In this document: one piece after another, positions 18,290 through 26,434 of the stretch | How the letters are laid out: the number at the start of each line of letters is the position of its first letter | How positions within the stretch are numbered: position 1 is the stretch's first letter | Assembly (NCBI GenBank): GCA_964598565.1 | Contig: CAZRCG010000005.1 | Location: 62,001-126,000 of the forward strand | DNA from: CAZRCG01 sp964598565 | GTDB lineage: Bacteria > Bdellovibrionota > UBA2394 | Reading direction: 5' to 3' | Length of the DNA stretch: 64,000 nucleotides | Made by a program: the position numbers and the translations under genes | The notes under the pieces: model-generated | Told to the model about the DNA's origin: nothing | Seen by the model: only the letters and a program-made list of their open reading frames with translations | Database searches by the model: none

Positions 18290-19081
18290 GTGGATCCAAA
18301 GAGTCTCCGACTCGTTTCGCACTTGGGTCTTTTTATAAAAGACGTAGCCTTCGACGTATTCCATAGCCTCGATTATTGGCGTCACAATCTCAAAGGAAAC
18401 CGCGTTAAGAAGAATTTGCTCAAACGCTCGACAGACTACAATCCTGTCATTCTTGTACAGGGCTTCATGGGTACCCGTGGGGTACTAAATCCTTTAGAAA
18501 AATTCTTACGCAAATTAGGTCACGACGTTATTTCAATTGATTTTGGCATTTTCAATGTTGGCGATATTCGTGAGTCGGCACACCATCTTGCCACCAAAAT
18601 TGAACGATTCTTGAAGCGACACAACCGCGACTATCCCCATCATAAAGTCGATATTATTGGCCACAGCATGGGGGGACTCATCGCGCTCTATTACATAAAG
18701 CGCCTTGGCGGTCACAATCGAGTGGAACGTCTGGTGACTTTAGGCGCTCCTTTTCAAGGAACTCGATCGGCCTATCTTGGAATGGTGCCCTTTGGAATTT
18801 TCTCGCCTGGTCTATGGCAAATGCGTCCTGGCTCAAGCCTTGTGAAAAGCCTTCAGAGTAATGGCGAGGAGGGTGGAAAAACAGAGGTGGTCTCTATTGC
18901 TGCGAAATATGATACGATTTGTCCTCCAAGTTCATGCCAACTCGCTGGCGCTCGCAACGAAACTTTGCCGGTTGGGCATGCCAGCCTCCTGATGGATCTT
19001 CGGGTCTTTAACCTTATTGCAGAGATTCTAAATCACAAACGAAATGAACGAGTTATACCCTTTAGACGAAAGCGCGTTTGA
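18290..19081 (+). CDS. Alpha/beta-hydrolase, triacylglycerol lipase-like
   Basis: This 263-residue hydrolase of the bacterial lipase/PGAP1-like group has Pro-Val-Ile-Leu-Val-Gln-Gly-Phe-Met-Gly near residue 49 (the oxyanion-hole strand). The nucleophile elbow Gly-His-Ser-Met-Gly-Gly is near 124, a likely acid lies in Ala-Lys-Tyr-Asp-Thr-Ile-Cys-Pro, and a likely catalytic His lies in Val-Gly-His-Ala-Ser-Leu-Leu. A Ser-His-Asp triad is thus plausible. No clear signal peptide is seen, although residues 5-25 are mildly hydrophobic. The start is GTG at 18290, preceded by a GAAGGGA stretch. The substrate is probably a lipid or ester, not defined. Confidence 0.8.
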   Translation: MDPKSLRLVSHLGLFIKDVAFDVFHSLDYWRHNLKGNRVKKNLLKRSTDYNPVILVQGFMGTRGVLNPLEKFLRKLGHDVISIDFGIFNVGDIRESAHHLATKIERFLKRHNRDYPHHKVDIIGHSMGGLIALYYIKRLGGHNRVERLVTLGAPFQGTRSAYLGMVPFGIFSPGLWQMRPGSSLVKSLQSNGEEGGKTEVVSIAAKYDTICPPSSCQLAGARNETLPVGHASLLMDLRVFNLIAEILNHKRNERVIPFRRKRV

Positions 19082-19112
19082 CAGCTTGTGGCTAGTGCTC
19101 TAGATAGCTGGC

Positions 19113-19478
19113 GTGATTTTCCCATTACGTCTTGAAATTCGCCTAGGCATTTGCGCTTTCGCTGTATCCGCTAGCGTGATTATTTTGTCTCAATGGGTGC
19201 GGGGTGAAAATATGCGACTGGCTGAAAAGCAAGCGGTCAATATTTTAAAGCAAACGCTGAGTCAGCGAGGCATACCCATTGAGGCGAGTAAGCCCGTCGC
19301 CCGAGCCCTTTCTTATATTCGAGGAGATATGTTGGTCATTTTACCAGGCCAACGCTCAGAGTGCGATCCTTTAAGATGGACCGTAAATACCATCACGCAG
19401 CAGATCTATCCGTGGCAGTCTGAAAAAAAAGAGAGCTCCTGTTTTCAAGAGCTCTCGTCACATAATAAACACAAATGA
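19113..19478 (+). CDS. Small single-span membrane protein of unknown function
   Basis: This 121-residue protein starts at GTG and has one hydrophobic segment (about residues 8-28), followed by a soluble domain with two Cys. It lies 31 bases after the lipase gene, so the two may be co-transcribed. No family is recognised. Its 3' end contains a hairpin that reads as a terminator for the convergent small gene on the other strand (19423-19456). Confidence 0.55.
   Translation: MIFPLRLEIRLGICAFAVSASVIILSQWVRGENMRLAEKQAVNILKQTLSQRGIPIEASKPVARALSYIRGDMLVILPGQRSECDPLRWTVNTITQQIYPWQSEKKESSCFQELSSHNKHK
19423..19456 (-). terminator. Rho-independent terminator for the small exported-peptide gene
   Basis: Read on the minus strand this is an 8-bp perfect stem (GAGAGCTC / GAGCTCTC) with a 10-base loop, followed at once by eight T. 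It lies 35 bases beyond the stop of the 19492-19677 gene. It is embedded in the last codons of the convergent 19113-19478 gene, where the same bases encode Lys-Lys-Glu-Ser-Ser-like residues. Confidence 0.75.
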
Positions 19479-19491
19479 TTCGTTAAAGAAC

Positions 19492-19677
19492 TTACTTAGT
19501 CTCAACTTTGGCAGACTCTTCACCTTTCGAAAAGTGGTTCAATCGCTCAGCATCAGCGTCAGCATTCGAACTTGCGCTTTTAGCAGAGGCCTCGCTTGAG
19601 CCAGTTTGGCACTGACTTGCAAAGGCATTAAACGAAATACTAGCCATCAAAAAACTCATCAAAGTTAATGTTTTCAT
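19492..19677 (-). CDS. Small exported peptide, Ser/Ala/Asp-rich
   Basis: This 61-residue protein has a signal peptide ending in Asn-Ala-Phe-Ala-Ser near residue 20, giving a mature peptide of about 40 residues with one Cys and low complexity (Ser, Ala, Asp, Glu). The ATG at 19677 has an AAAGGAAG ribosome-binding site five bases upstream; a GTG two codons earlier falls inside that site and is less likely. A strong terminator follows. This is therefore a real monocistronic gene, although no function or homologue is recognised. Confidence 0.7.
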   Translation of the reverse strand: MKTLTLMSFLMASISFNAFASQCQTGSSEASAKSASSNADADAERLNHFSKGEESAKVETK

Positions 19678-19879
19678 AGTCACTTCCTTTCTTCACTTCA
19701 AAAATCTGTCTTCCGTGACCCTGCCGAACAAAGCCACGCACTCTCATTATGCAGGATTGGTGCCATCCCTCGGGCTGCGCGCCACTGCTATTAAGCCTCT
19801 ATAATTGCTCGGTTTTTGTCGATAGGTGGGCTGGCAACCTCGCAAAGCCTGCGACACGATATGGGCAACCACTGCGAAG

Positions 19880-19907
19880 TGCAAATGAACCGGTGCAAAT
19901 GAACCGG
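19880..19907. repeat. Tandem duplication of a 14-bp unit
   Basis: The unit TGCAAATGAACCGG occurs twice back to back in the 250-base gap between the small exported peptide gene and the ATP-grasp gene. The rest of the gap (19678-19927) shows nothing recognisable. Confidence 0.8.
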
Positions 19908-19927
19908 CGGATCGCGGGCTCTTTCCT

Positions 19928-21469
19928 TTAGTTGGGTCCCTGGTAAAAGTAGCCATTGTTATCCATCGCCACGACCTCATCGAGCGTTGTCTGAAAGGTC
20001 TCTTTGTTTTCGTGAGCTACCACCACCAAACCTAGGCGCGATAAAAGATCTTTCGTGGGAGTGCTGACCTGACCATGCTCATAAGAGAAAGTGAATCGAA
20101 TGACGCCTGGCAAGCTACGCAACCGCTGAATTTGATCATCACGAAGCTGAACAATGCCAGGTCTCGCCTTCAATTCAACTAAGCCCGTATGTTTCGTTCG
20201 TCTATAGACCATGACCGTATGATCGCCCGCTACCAAATTCTGAGTAGAACGCCCAGGCTGACTAAAGCGCGCCAAAAACTTCTCGGGCGCCAATCTAGCT
20301 TCTAAGTCCAGTACAAAAGGGTCTTCGCTTGTTGAGTGAGCTTCGATCCACGGAATGAATGAGCCTGCGGGACGCTGCGCAATTTCAATGATTTTATCTT
20401 TAAACTCCCCATGAGTTATACCCACCCTCAAATTTAAATCTTCAATAGCAGCCTGGTGCATGGCGACCAATCGGGCCGTATCGTCTTCCTTCCAAGGGTC
20501 CACCAATTGATCCACATGGTAGAGGGGTAAGCTTCGACCATCCTCTTGTTTTTCAGCGACTTTTCCATAGCGCCAGATGCCCGTTATGATCGTATAAAAA
20601 CGCCCCTCATAAAAAAGTGTCACGGCGTCCACCGCATGCTCATCGCCCCCCACCAAGGGTTGAACAATCGCGGATCTGTTGGGGATCTCAAAGACGCTCA
20701 TCCCCGTTAAAACAGCCTCCACCTGCGATGCAATCTGACCGCAGTTGAAACAAGCGGCCCCCAAATCAGAGGCGGCACTTTCTGCTGGCTTAACAAATAC
20801 CCCTCGGTTGTCCTTGTACAAGAACCCTTGGTCTTGAACCCACTGCAGCGCCTCTTGCGCAGAGCGTGCCTCTAAGGTCGGGGCAGCCAGATCGGGACGA
20901 AACGCTCTGGCCATTTGGCCCTTATGTACCCATCGTCTTGGGCGGGAATTGTAAGGAAGGGATTGCCCGGGAACGCGCCCTAAAATACGGGCCAAGTGGT
21001 TTCCTAAAACGACGCCCGGCTCGACGCTCGGAATCACGGCGACAGGCTGCCCCTCAGCAAGAATTGCTTGGCTAATACGGCGTAGGGCATCCGGGAAAGA
21101 TTCTCCACTCTCCACTCGCAGATCCACATCGATCCCTGTCGGATTGAAGGAGCCCTTTAAAGCTTTAGGGATCGGCCATCGGCTATGTACATGCACTACA
21201 CGCAACTCCGGTGCAGCCTCTTTTAGGGATGCCAGATGGCCAGTGATATCCGCCATGCTGGAGTATTTATTGACGAGCACAATCACAGGGGCACGAGCGC
21301 TTACACCCGCCACTAACGACCCTTGCGCAGCTATAAGGGCCGCCGCGCAGGATCTTAAATCGTCGCGCAAATACCGCGGCTCAACCAAAATCGTATCAGC
21401 CGCATTTACCATAAGCGGAGCAAGAGCCGAGAGCCATAGCCCGCAGAGTTTCAAAAATCGCCATTTCAT
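19928..21469 (-). CDS. Exported ATP-grasp superfamily protein (L-amino-acid-ligase-like)
   Basis: The ATG at 21469 has a GGGAAG ribosome-binding site seven bases upstream and gives a 513-residue protein with a signal peptide ending Val-Asn-Ala-Ala-Asp. An in-frame upstream start at 21541 would bury that signal. The mature protein follows the carboxylate-amine ligase ATP-grasp plan: a Gly-Asn-His-Leu-Ala-Arg segment, a Lys preceding the B-domain, Val-Phe-Val-Lys-Pro-Ala with a Ser-rich loop, a Gln-Pro-Leu-x-Gly-x-Glu-x-x-Val-Asp segment, and Gly-x-x-His-Gly-Glu-Phe-Lys...Ile-Glu-Ile-Ala-Gln-Arg-Pro-Ala-Gly with metal-binding acids. Such enzymes join a carboxylate to an amine using ATP. Export of one is unusual, so substrate and location are open. 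Confidence 0.7.
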   Translation of the reverse strand: MKWRFLKLCGLWLSALAPLMVNAADTILVEPRYLRDDLRSCAAALIAAQGSLVAGVSARAPVIVLVNKYSSMADITGHLASLKEAAPELRVVHVHSRWPIPKALKGSFNPTGIDVDLRVESGESFPDALRRISQAILAEGQPVAVIPSVEPGVVLGNHLARILGRVPGQSLPYNSRPRRWVHKGQMARAFRPDLAAPTLEARSAQEALQWVQDQGFLYKDNRGVFVKPAESAASDLGAACFNCGQIASQVEAVLTGMSVFEIPNRSAIVQPLVGGDEHAVDAVTLFYEGRFYTIITGIWRYGKVAEKQEDGRSLPLYHVDQLVDPWKEDDTARLVAMHQAAIEDLNLRVGITHGEFKDKIIEIAQRPAGSFIPWIEAHSTSEDPFVLDLEARLAPEKFLARFSQPGRSTQNLVAGDHTVMVYRRTKHTGLVELKARPGIVQLRDDQIQRLRSLPGVIRFTFSYEHGQVSTPTKDLLSRLGLVVVAHENKETFQTTLDEVVAMDNNGYFYQGPN

Positions 21470-21676
21470 CAAATCTTCCCAAATCATGATATAAAATAGG
21501 TGCCTATCCAAACAATGGTATCCCCATAACATGCATTGCAAACGATATCTACAATTGATCTATAGTTGAATAAGTTTCCGCCCCGAAAGCGGATGGCTTC
21601 GTCAAGAGAGTCCTCGCAGTACGCATACACGCAGTTCTTGACGTCCTACCAAGATTCACGTTGTCTCGGCCTTCGA

Positions 21677-22768
21677 ATGATGAACCGATCGCCCCTCACC
21701 GTACCTTTTCTGACTACCCTCTACCTTTGGTTGGCCGCTTTTGCCTGGCCCGTAAATGCTAAAAACTCGCCTCACCCCAAAGATCTTTGGGTGATGACCT
21801 TTAATGTCGAAAATCTTTTCGACACGCATGATGACCCAATCACTCAAGACGAAACCTTTCTACCTCTCGCCAAAAAGCAAAGCCGAAAAGTGCGAGAAAT
21901 TTGCTATAAAATCAAACGCAAATCTTGGCGCGAAAAGTGTTTGACCCTCGACTGGTCTGAAGCGGCACTTGAGAAGAAACTTAGGGCCTTAGCCCATACC
22001 ATTCGCTCCGTAAATGACGGTAAAGGACCTGATTTATTACTTCTTCAAGAAGTAGAAAATCGGGCCGTTTTAGAGCGCCTCCGCAACGATCACCTGGCCG
22101 ATTTAAACTATGATAGTTCCATACTGATAGAAGGGAGTGATTATCGAGGCATTGACGTGGCTATCTTAGCTCGCCTCCCGCTGCACCCCAACCGCAGTCC
22201 TACGCTTCATCCTATTAAACTGAAAAACATGAACTCTTCATCCCAGGTTTCCACCAACAAAGCCCTTATAGACGCCCGCGGATTTTTGGAAGCATCTTTT
22301 ATCTGGGCGTCACAGCCCGTGAGCGTCTTTGTTCTTCATTTGCCGGCACCCTATCATCCGACAGCGCGACGTAAAGAGGCGCTCACTCAATTGATGTCTC
22401 TTGTATCCCAAAAATCGACGTCCGATCTGGTGATCGTCGGTGGTGACTTTAATATACCGAGTACTGAAGAGCGAAGGCATCGGCTCATTGAGCTATTCTC
22501 GGCGGGCCCTTGGCGCATCGCCCACCGTGAGAACTGCAAATCTTGTAAGGGAACCATGTATTATCCTCCCAAAAAAGAATGGTCGTTTTTTGATATGCTG
22601 TTGCTACGCCCGCCAAAACAAAAAACATTAAAGATTCTCGAAAGTCGGGCCGTTGCGACACCTCTATCTCAAACCAAAGAAGAAATACCACTGTCATGGG
22701 ACCCGCTTACGGGATTAGGAGTTTCGGATCATTTTCCTTTAGCGACGAAGATAAGCCTATTAGACTAG
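21677..22768 (+). CDS. Exported endonuclease/exonuclease/phosphatase-family protein
   Basis: From the ATG at 21677 this is a 363-residue protein with a signal peptide ending Pro-Val-Asn-Ala. The longer frame from TTG 21566 adds a non-hydrophobic lead and is less likely. The EEP (DNase I-like) motifs are in order: Met-Thr-Phe-Asn-Val-Glu-Asn-Leu-Phe-Asp, Leu-Leu-Gln-Glu-Val-Glu-Asn (metal-binding Glu), Asp-Tyr-Arg-Gly-Ile-Asp-Val-Ala, Gly-Gly-Asp-Phe-Asn-Ile-Pro and Val-Ser-Asp-His-Phe-Pro. The catalytic set is complete. Expected activity is phosphodiester hydrolysis outside the cytoplasm, perhaps nucleic-acid scavenging; substrate class is inferred only. Confidence 0.85.
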   Translation: MMNRSPLTVPFLTTLYLWLAAFAWPVNAKNSPHPKDLWVMTFNVENLFDTHDDPITQDETFLPLAKKQSRKVREICYKIKRKSWREKCLTLDWSEAALEKKLRALAHTIRSVNDGKGPDLLLLQEVENRAVLERLRNDHLADLNYDSSILIEGSDYRGIDVAILARLPLHPNRSPTLHPIKLKNMNSSSQVSTNKALIDARGFLEASFIWASQPVSVFVLHLPAPYHPTARRKEALTQLMSLVSQKSTSDLVIVGGDFNIPSTEERRHRLIELFSAGPWRIAHRENCKSCKGTMYYPPKKEWSFFDMLLLRPPKQKTLKILESRAVATPLSQTKEEIPLSWDPLTGLGVSDHFPLATKISLLD

Positions 22769-22807
22769 GCTTCGAAAATGATTCATCGTCGTGCCAAACA
22801 AAAAAAA

Positions 22808-23314
22808 ATGTCTTCGGTGGTTCGGGTGGCTATTGTCATGGGCAGTGATTCTGATCTGCCTGTGATGAAAGAGGCCGGTGCCGCTCTCGATTCTTTTAAA
22901 GTTTCTTATCAAACTCAAATTTTATCGGCGCATCGCACCCCCGACGAAATGTCGCGCTTTGCAAAGCAGGCCTTTAAAAAAGGAATTCGGGTGATCATCG
23001 CAGGGGCTGGCGGCGCGGCCCATTTACCTGGCATGTTGGCAAGCTATGCTGAAATACCCGTCATCGGAGTGCCGGTGCCTCTTGGCGCTCTTCAAGGGCA
23101 AGATGCTCTTCTCTCTATCGTTCAAATGCCCAAAGGCGTCCCGGTCGCGACAGTAGCCATAGGCAATGCCTACAATGCGGGTATCTTAGCCGCTCAAATT
23201 TTAGGAGCCGGCGGCTCTACCTCTGATGTGGCTTTGCTAAGAAGAATTCGATCTTATAAATCGTCGATGCGAAAAACCGTGAAAGACAAAAACCTGCGTC
23301 TACAGAAGAAATGA
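22808..23314 (+). CDS. purE: N5-carboxyaminoimidazole ribonucleotide mutase
   Basis: This 168-residue cytoplasmic enzyme of purine synthesis converts N5-CAIR to CAIR. Its signature Val-Ala-Ile-Val-Met-Gly-Ser-Asp-Ser-Asp-Leu is at residues 7-17, then Leu-Ser-Ala-His-Arg-Thr-Pro (catalytic His), then Ile-Ile-Ala-Gly-Ala-Gly-Gly-Ala-Ala-His-Leu-Pro-Gly and Gly-Val-Pro-Val-Pro. The ATG at 22808 gives the usual family length; one at 22778 would add ten basic residues. The usual partner purK is not adjacent. Confidence 0.94.
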   Translation: MSSVVRVAIVMGSDSDLPVMKEAGAALDSFKVSYQTQILSAHRTPDEMSRFAKQAFKKGIRVIIAGAGGAAHLPGMLASYAEIPVIGVPVPLGALQGQDALLSIVQMPKGVPVATVAIGNAYNAGILAAQILGAGGSTSDVALLRRIRSYKSSMRKTVKDKNLRLQKK

Positions 23315-23343
23315 AGCCACAGTAAGAATTATTGGGAGTAATC

Positions 23344-24366
23344 ATGAAAGAACAAGATGCCCTTCGCGAGCTCGAAACCTTACTTGAATCCATGATAGCT
23401 ACTCGCCACTCGCGCCGACTCTTTTTAGCCTCACTTCCCGTACTGCTTAGCGCGTGTGCGCCGAAAGAATATACCCGCTATCGAGAAGGCGATAATACGG
23501 GCCAAGCAGCCGCACTGACTCCAGACGAAGAGCGCAAACTCACTCAAGAAGCGCTGCCAGAAATTAAGAAGCAATATCCCGCCTTACCGAATGCAGAGCT
23601 TCAATCTTATATCAGCGGCCTGGGTCAGCGCGTGGTCAGATCGAACAATTTAGGGGGTAATCCCTACCACTACAATTTCACGGTGGTCGGTGTGCCGTAT
23701 GTAAACGCCTTCGCGCTGCCGGCCGGCACAGTATTCGTAACCGCTCCATTATTAGATCTTGCCGGCTCTGAGGCAGAACTTGCGGGAGTCGTGGGTCATG
23801 AAATCGGTCATATTCAAGCCCGGCATGCAGCTGAGAGAATGGAGAAAGCCAAGCGAGAACAAAAAAAATCGTGGCTCTTTGGTTTAGGCGGTGGGGTTCT
23901 CGGAAGTGCGGCCGGTTTCGGCCTTGGAAAACTCTTATGCCCGCCGAAAGACACGGCCTGCCTCGCTAAAGCGACAGCCCTGGGGGCCGCAGCTGGCGCG
24001 GGCGGAGGTCTTCTCGTTCAACGATTTGCGTTCATGGCGAACTCTCGAGAAGATGAAATGGAAGCCGACCGAATTGGCTTTCGTACGGCCCTCGCTGCGG
24101 GATATTCCAAAGACCATATCGGCCTCTTTTATAAAAAATTGCAAAAAATGGAGGAAGAGCATCGAACCAAAGGAGTGCCCTTGCTCTCGAGCGTGACGGA
24201 TGCTCTCAGCACACATCCGCCTAGTCACGAGCGCGTGCAACAGATGAACCAACTGGCCGCCGAAACACCCGCGAGCTCGAAAGCAGAAATAAGCTCGAAA
24301 GATTTTGATCGTGCGAAGGCGCTGGCCTCCGAGTGGGTAAAGCGAAATCCTCCGAAACGAGGTTGA
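23344..24366 (+). CDS. M48-family metalloprotease lipoprotein (BepA/LoiP-like)
   Basis: This 340-residue protein starts at an ATG with a GGGAG site seven bases upstream; a TTG at 23332 is an alternative. An N-terminal stretch of about 25 polar residues precedes Ser-Arg-Arg-Leu-Phe-Leu-Ala-Ser and a lipobox Leu-Leu-Ser-Ala-Cys, so the signal looks Tat-like with lipidation. The peptidase domain has Val-Val-Gly-His-Glu-Ile-Gly-His near residue 150, and the third zinc ligand lies in Glu-Asp-Glu-Met-Glu-Ala-Asp. A Gly/Ala-rich hairpin sits between, and a Thr-His-Pro-Pro-Ser-His-Glu-Arg motif follows. The family does periplasmic quality control of outer-membrane proteins. Confidence 0.9.
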   Translation: MKEQDALRELETLLESMIATRHSRRLFLASLPVLLSACAPKEYTRYREGDNTGQAAALTPDEERKLTQEALPEIKKQYPALPNAELQSYISGLGQRVVRSNNLGGNPYHYNFTVVGVPYVNAFALPAGTVFVTAPLLDLAGSEAELAGVVGHEIGHIQARHAAERMEKAKREQKKSWLFGLGGGVLGSAAGFGLGKLLCPPKDTACLAKATALGAAAGAGGGLLVQRFAFMANSREDEMEADRIGFRTALAAGYSKDHIGLFYKKLQKMEEEHRTKGVPLLSSVTDALSTHPPSHERVQQMNQLAAETPASSKAEISSKDFDRAKALASEWVKRNPPKRG

Positions 24367-24442
24367 GCGAGAGATGGAAATGTTTAGTACCGCGCTCTCA
24401 TGGAGTCAGAGATGTCTTTCGATAGGTGCTGGCAAGATCATG

Positions 24443-24748
24443 TCACTCTTCTGTCATAAAAGCATTTCGAATTGTCAGATGAGCACCCCGTCGGCGCTCT
24501 TCAGGGCTAAAGAAATCAGGGAAGCTTTTCGTTAAGACATCTTGCAAATTGACCGAATTGATCCGCTGAAATTTATGGTGAGGGGGCACGATCTTGCGAA
24601 TTTCACCCAGGGGATCCCCTTCTCCACAGGTGACAATTCCCCATCCCCAATAACCATTAGCCCCACTGCCCAAGTTGTTGGGACCCCGGAACTCTGTCTT
24701 CAAACTTTGAACAAAGCGCAATGGTCTTTCATTAAATACCCATGCCAA
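24443..24748 (-). CDS. Uncertain hypothetical protein downstream of cysK
   Basis: This frame is in register with cysK and remains open for 125 codons after the cysK TGA at 24818-24820. The only start-like codons are TTG, the first at 24748, without a ribosome-binding site. The predicted 101 residues look protein-like (Gly-Tyr-Trp-Gly-Trp-Gly-Ile-Val-Thr-Cys-Gly-Glu-Gly), and so do the codons before the TTG. It may be a gene with a weak start, a 5'-truncated remnant, or the former tail of a longer neighbour. An antisense frame over the same bases is also open, so coding is not certain. Nothing else is recognised in 24367-24817. Confidence 0.35.
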   Translation of the reverse strand: MAWVFNERPLRFVQSLKTEFRGPNNLGSGANGYWGWGIVTCGEGDPLGEIRKIVPPHHKFQRINSVNLQDVLTKSFPDFFSPEERRRGAHLTIRNAFMTEE

Positions 24749-24817
24749 AAAATAAAATGGCTTGCTGAGAAGGCCATTCTGGCTTTTAGCTCGGGGTCGA
24801 TACGTAAAGCGAGCAAA

Positions 24818-25825
24818 TCAGCATTTTGTCGGGGTAGCGACACTGGCAGAGAGATAGTCGGGATTGACCTCAGCGGTAGGCAAGGCTTTCGCTTGATGTC
24901 GGGCAGCTTCGCACAGAGGGGTCGAGAGATACCGCTCCGTAGAGCTGGGTATAATCGTCACAATCATCTTGCCGCGATTTTCTTCCCGCTGGGCTAATCG
25001 AAGGGCTGCCACGATGGCAGCTCCCGAGCTGATGCCTAAGGGTATACCTTCTTCTCGAATGATGCGCCTCGACATTGCCAAGGCTTCTTCGCTGGAGACT
25101 CTTTCCACCGAGTCAACGAGGCTTCGATCTAAATTTTGAGGTACGAAACCTGCCCCAATGCCTTGAATTTTGTGCGGCCCAGGAGTCTCACCCGAAATCA
25201 CGCTCGACTCAAAGGGTTCAACAGCCACCATCTGCAGTCCGGGCTTTCGAGACTTTAGAACCGTGCCAACCCCTGAGAATGTGCCACCCGTCCCCACACC
25301 ACAAACAACGATATCAACGCCACCTTCGGTATCAGTCCAAATTTCTTCGGCGGTGGTTGCTTGATGAATGGCGGGATTAGCAGGATTCTCGAACTGCCGT
25401 GGCATAAACGCCTTGGGCGTCACATCAAACAATTCCTGAGCTTTGGCCACCGCACCGCGCATTCCCAAGGTCCCGGGTGTGAGAACAAGATTCGCACCTA
25501 ACATTAACAGGAGCGTGCGCCGCTCATAAGACATTGTCTCTGGCATTACCAACGTGATGGGGTAAGACTTGGCCGCACATACAAAGGCAAGGCCAATACC
25601 TGTATTGCCACTCGTCGGCTCAATGATTTGCATTCCCGGAACCAAAGCCCCGCTTCGTTCAGCTTCTTCAATCATGGCTAGCGCAATTCGATCTTTGACA
25701 GACCCGAACGGATTGAAAAATTCCAACTTTAAAACAATACGACCCGGCAGATCTTTTCCTATTTTTCCACACTCGACGAGCGGTGTGCGTCCGATGGTAT
25801 CGATGATGCTTTTATAAATTTTCAT
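24818..25825 (-). CDS. cysK: Cysteine synthase (O-acetylserine sulfhydrylase)
   Basis: This 335-residue PLP enzyme makes cysteine from O-acetylserine and sulfide. Lys44 in Asn-Pro-Phe-Gly-Ser-Val-Lys-Asp-Arg is the PLP lysine, and Thr-Ser-Gly-Asn-Thr-Gly binds the substrate carboxylate. Gly-Val-Gly-Thr-Gly-Gly-Thr cups the phosphate, and Ser-Ser-Gly-Ala-Ala holds the pyridine nitrogen Ser. After the usual C-terminal Glu-Arg-Tyr-Leu-Ser-Thr-Pro-Leu there is an extra tail of about 29 residues. Its ATG overlaps the cysE stop by four bases, so the two cysteine-pathway genes form an operon. Confidence 0.95.
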   Translation of the reverse strand: MKIYKSIIDTIGRTPLVECGKIGKDLPGRIVLKLEFFNPFGSVKDRIALAMIEEAERSGALVPGMQIIEPTSGNTGIGLAFVCAAKSYPITLVMPETMSYERRTLLLMLGANLVLTPGTLGMRGAVAKAQELFDVTPKAFMPRQFENPANPAIHQATTAEEIWTDTEGGVDIVVCGVGTGGTFSGVGTVLKSRKPGLQMVAVEPFESSVISGETPGPHKIQGIGAGFVPQNLDRSLVDSVERVSSEEALAMSRRIIREEGIPLGISSGAAIVAALRLAQREENRGKMIVTIIPSSTERYLSTPLCEAARHQAKALPTAEVNPDYLSASVATPTKC

Positions 25826-26373
25826 AAAACCTCCTTGATACGGTCATGGCAAAGCTCATCACCTTCTCGAATGCCGCTGTGAATAATGCGCCCCGGAATT
25901 CCTACGACCGTCGATTCTGCAGGCACAGGATCAATCACCACAGAATTTGCTCCAATGCGAGAACACTTTCCGACTCGAATATTACCTAAGACCTTTGCTC
26001 CGGCACCCACAACCACACCATCTTCTAAAGTAGGATGCCGCTTACCGGGATGAAGGGTGGTTCCTCCGAGCGTTACCCCCTGATAGAGTATGACGTGATC
26101 GCCGATTTCGGCTGTTTCTCCGATCACCACCCCCATACCGTGATCAATGACAAGGTTTCGACCAATGACGGCTCCGGGATGAATATCAATTCCAGTCAGC
26201 CATCGCGACAGCTCCGACAAAATTCGAGGCACCAAGGGAATATCGAAACGCCACAAGAAGTGAGCGACGCGATGAAACAAAATCGCCTTAGGCCCAGGAT
26301 AACAAATTAAAATTTCTAGAAAGCTCCTGGCGGCTGGATCATAACGCCGATAGGTTTGAATATGCTCAAACAT
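25822..26373 (-). CDS. cysE: Serine O-acetyltransferase
   Basis: This 183-residue enzyme acetylates serine with acetyl-CoA, the step before CysK. The C-terminal half is a left-handed beta helix of hexapeptide repeats with the family motif Asp-Ile-His-Pro-Gly-Ala-x-Ile-Gly...Asp-His-Gly-Met-Gly-Val-Val-Ile-Gly-Glu-Thr-Ala. The catalytic His and Asp are present. It is the shorter CysE form lacking most of the E. coli N-terminal helical domain. The tail Ile-Arg-Glu-Gly-Asp-Glu-Leu differs from the usual CysK-binding Ile ending. Confidence 0.94.
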   Translation of the reverse strand: MFEHIQTYRRYDPAARSFLEILICYPGPKAILFHRVAHFLWRFDIPLVPRILSELSRWLTGIDIHPGAVIGRNLVIDHGMGVVIGETAEIGDHVILYQGVTLGGTTLHPGKRHPTLEDGVVVGAGAKVLGNIRVGKCSRIGANSVVIDPVPAESTVVGIPGRIIHSGIREGDELCHDRIKEVL

Positions 26374-26434
26374 GCCGAAACCTATAGCTTTAAACCTTTA
26401 AAAAATCGAGGAGATCGCGCAACGGCACAGCGGA

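Noticed and set aside
24542..24997. Plus-strand frame of 151 codons antisense to the cysK end
   Set aside because: Its second half lies antisense to well-supported cysK, and its sequence resembles no family.
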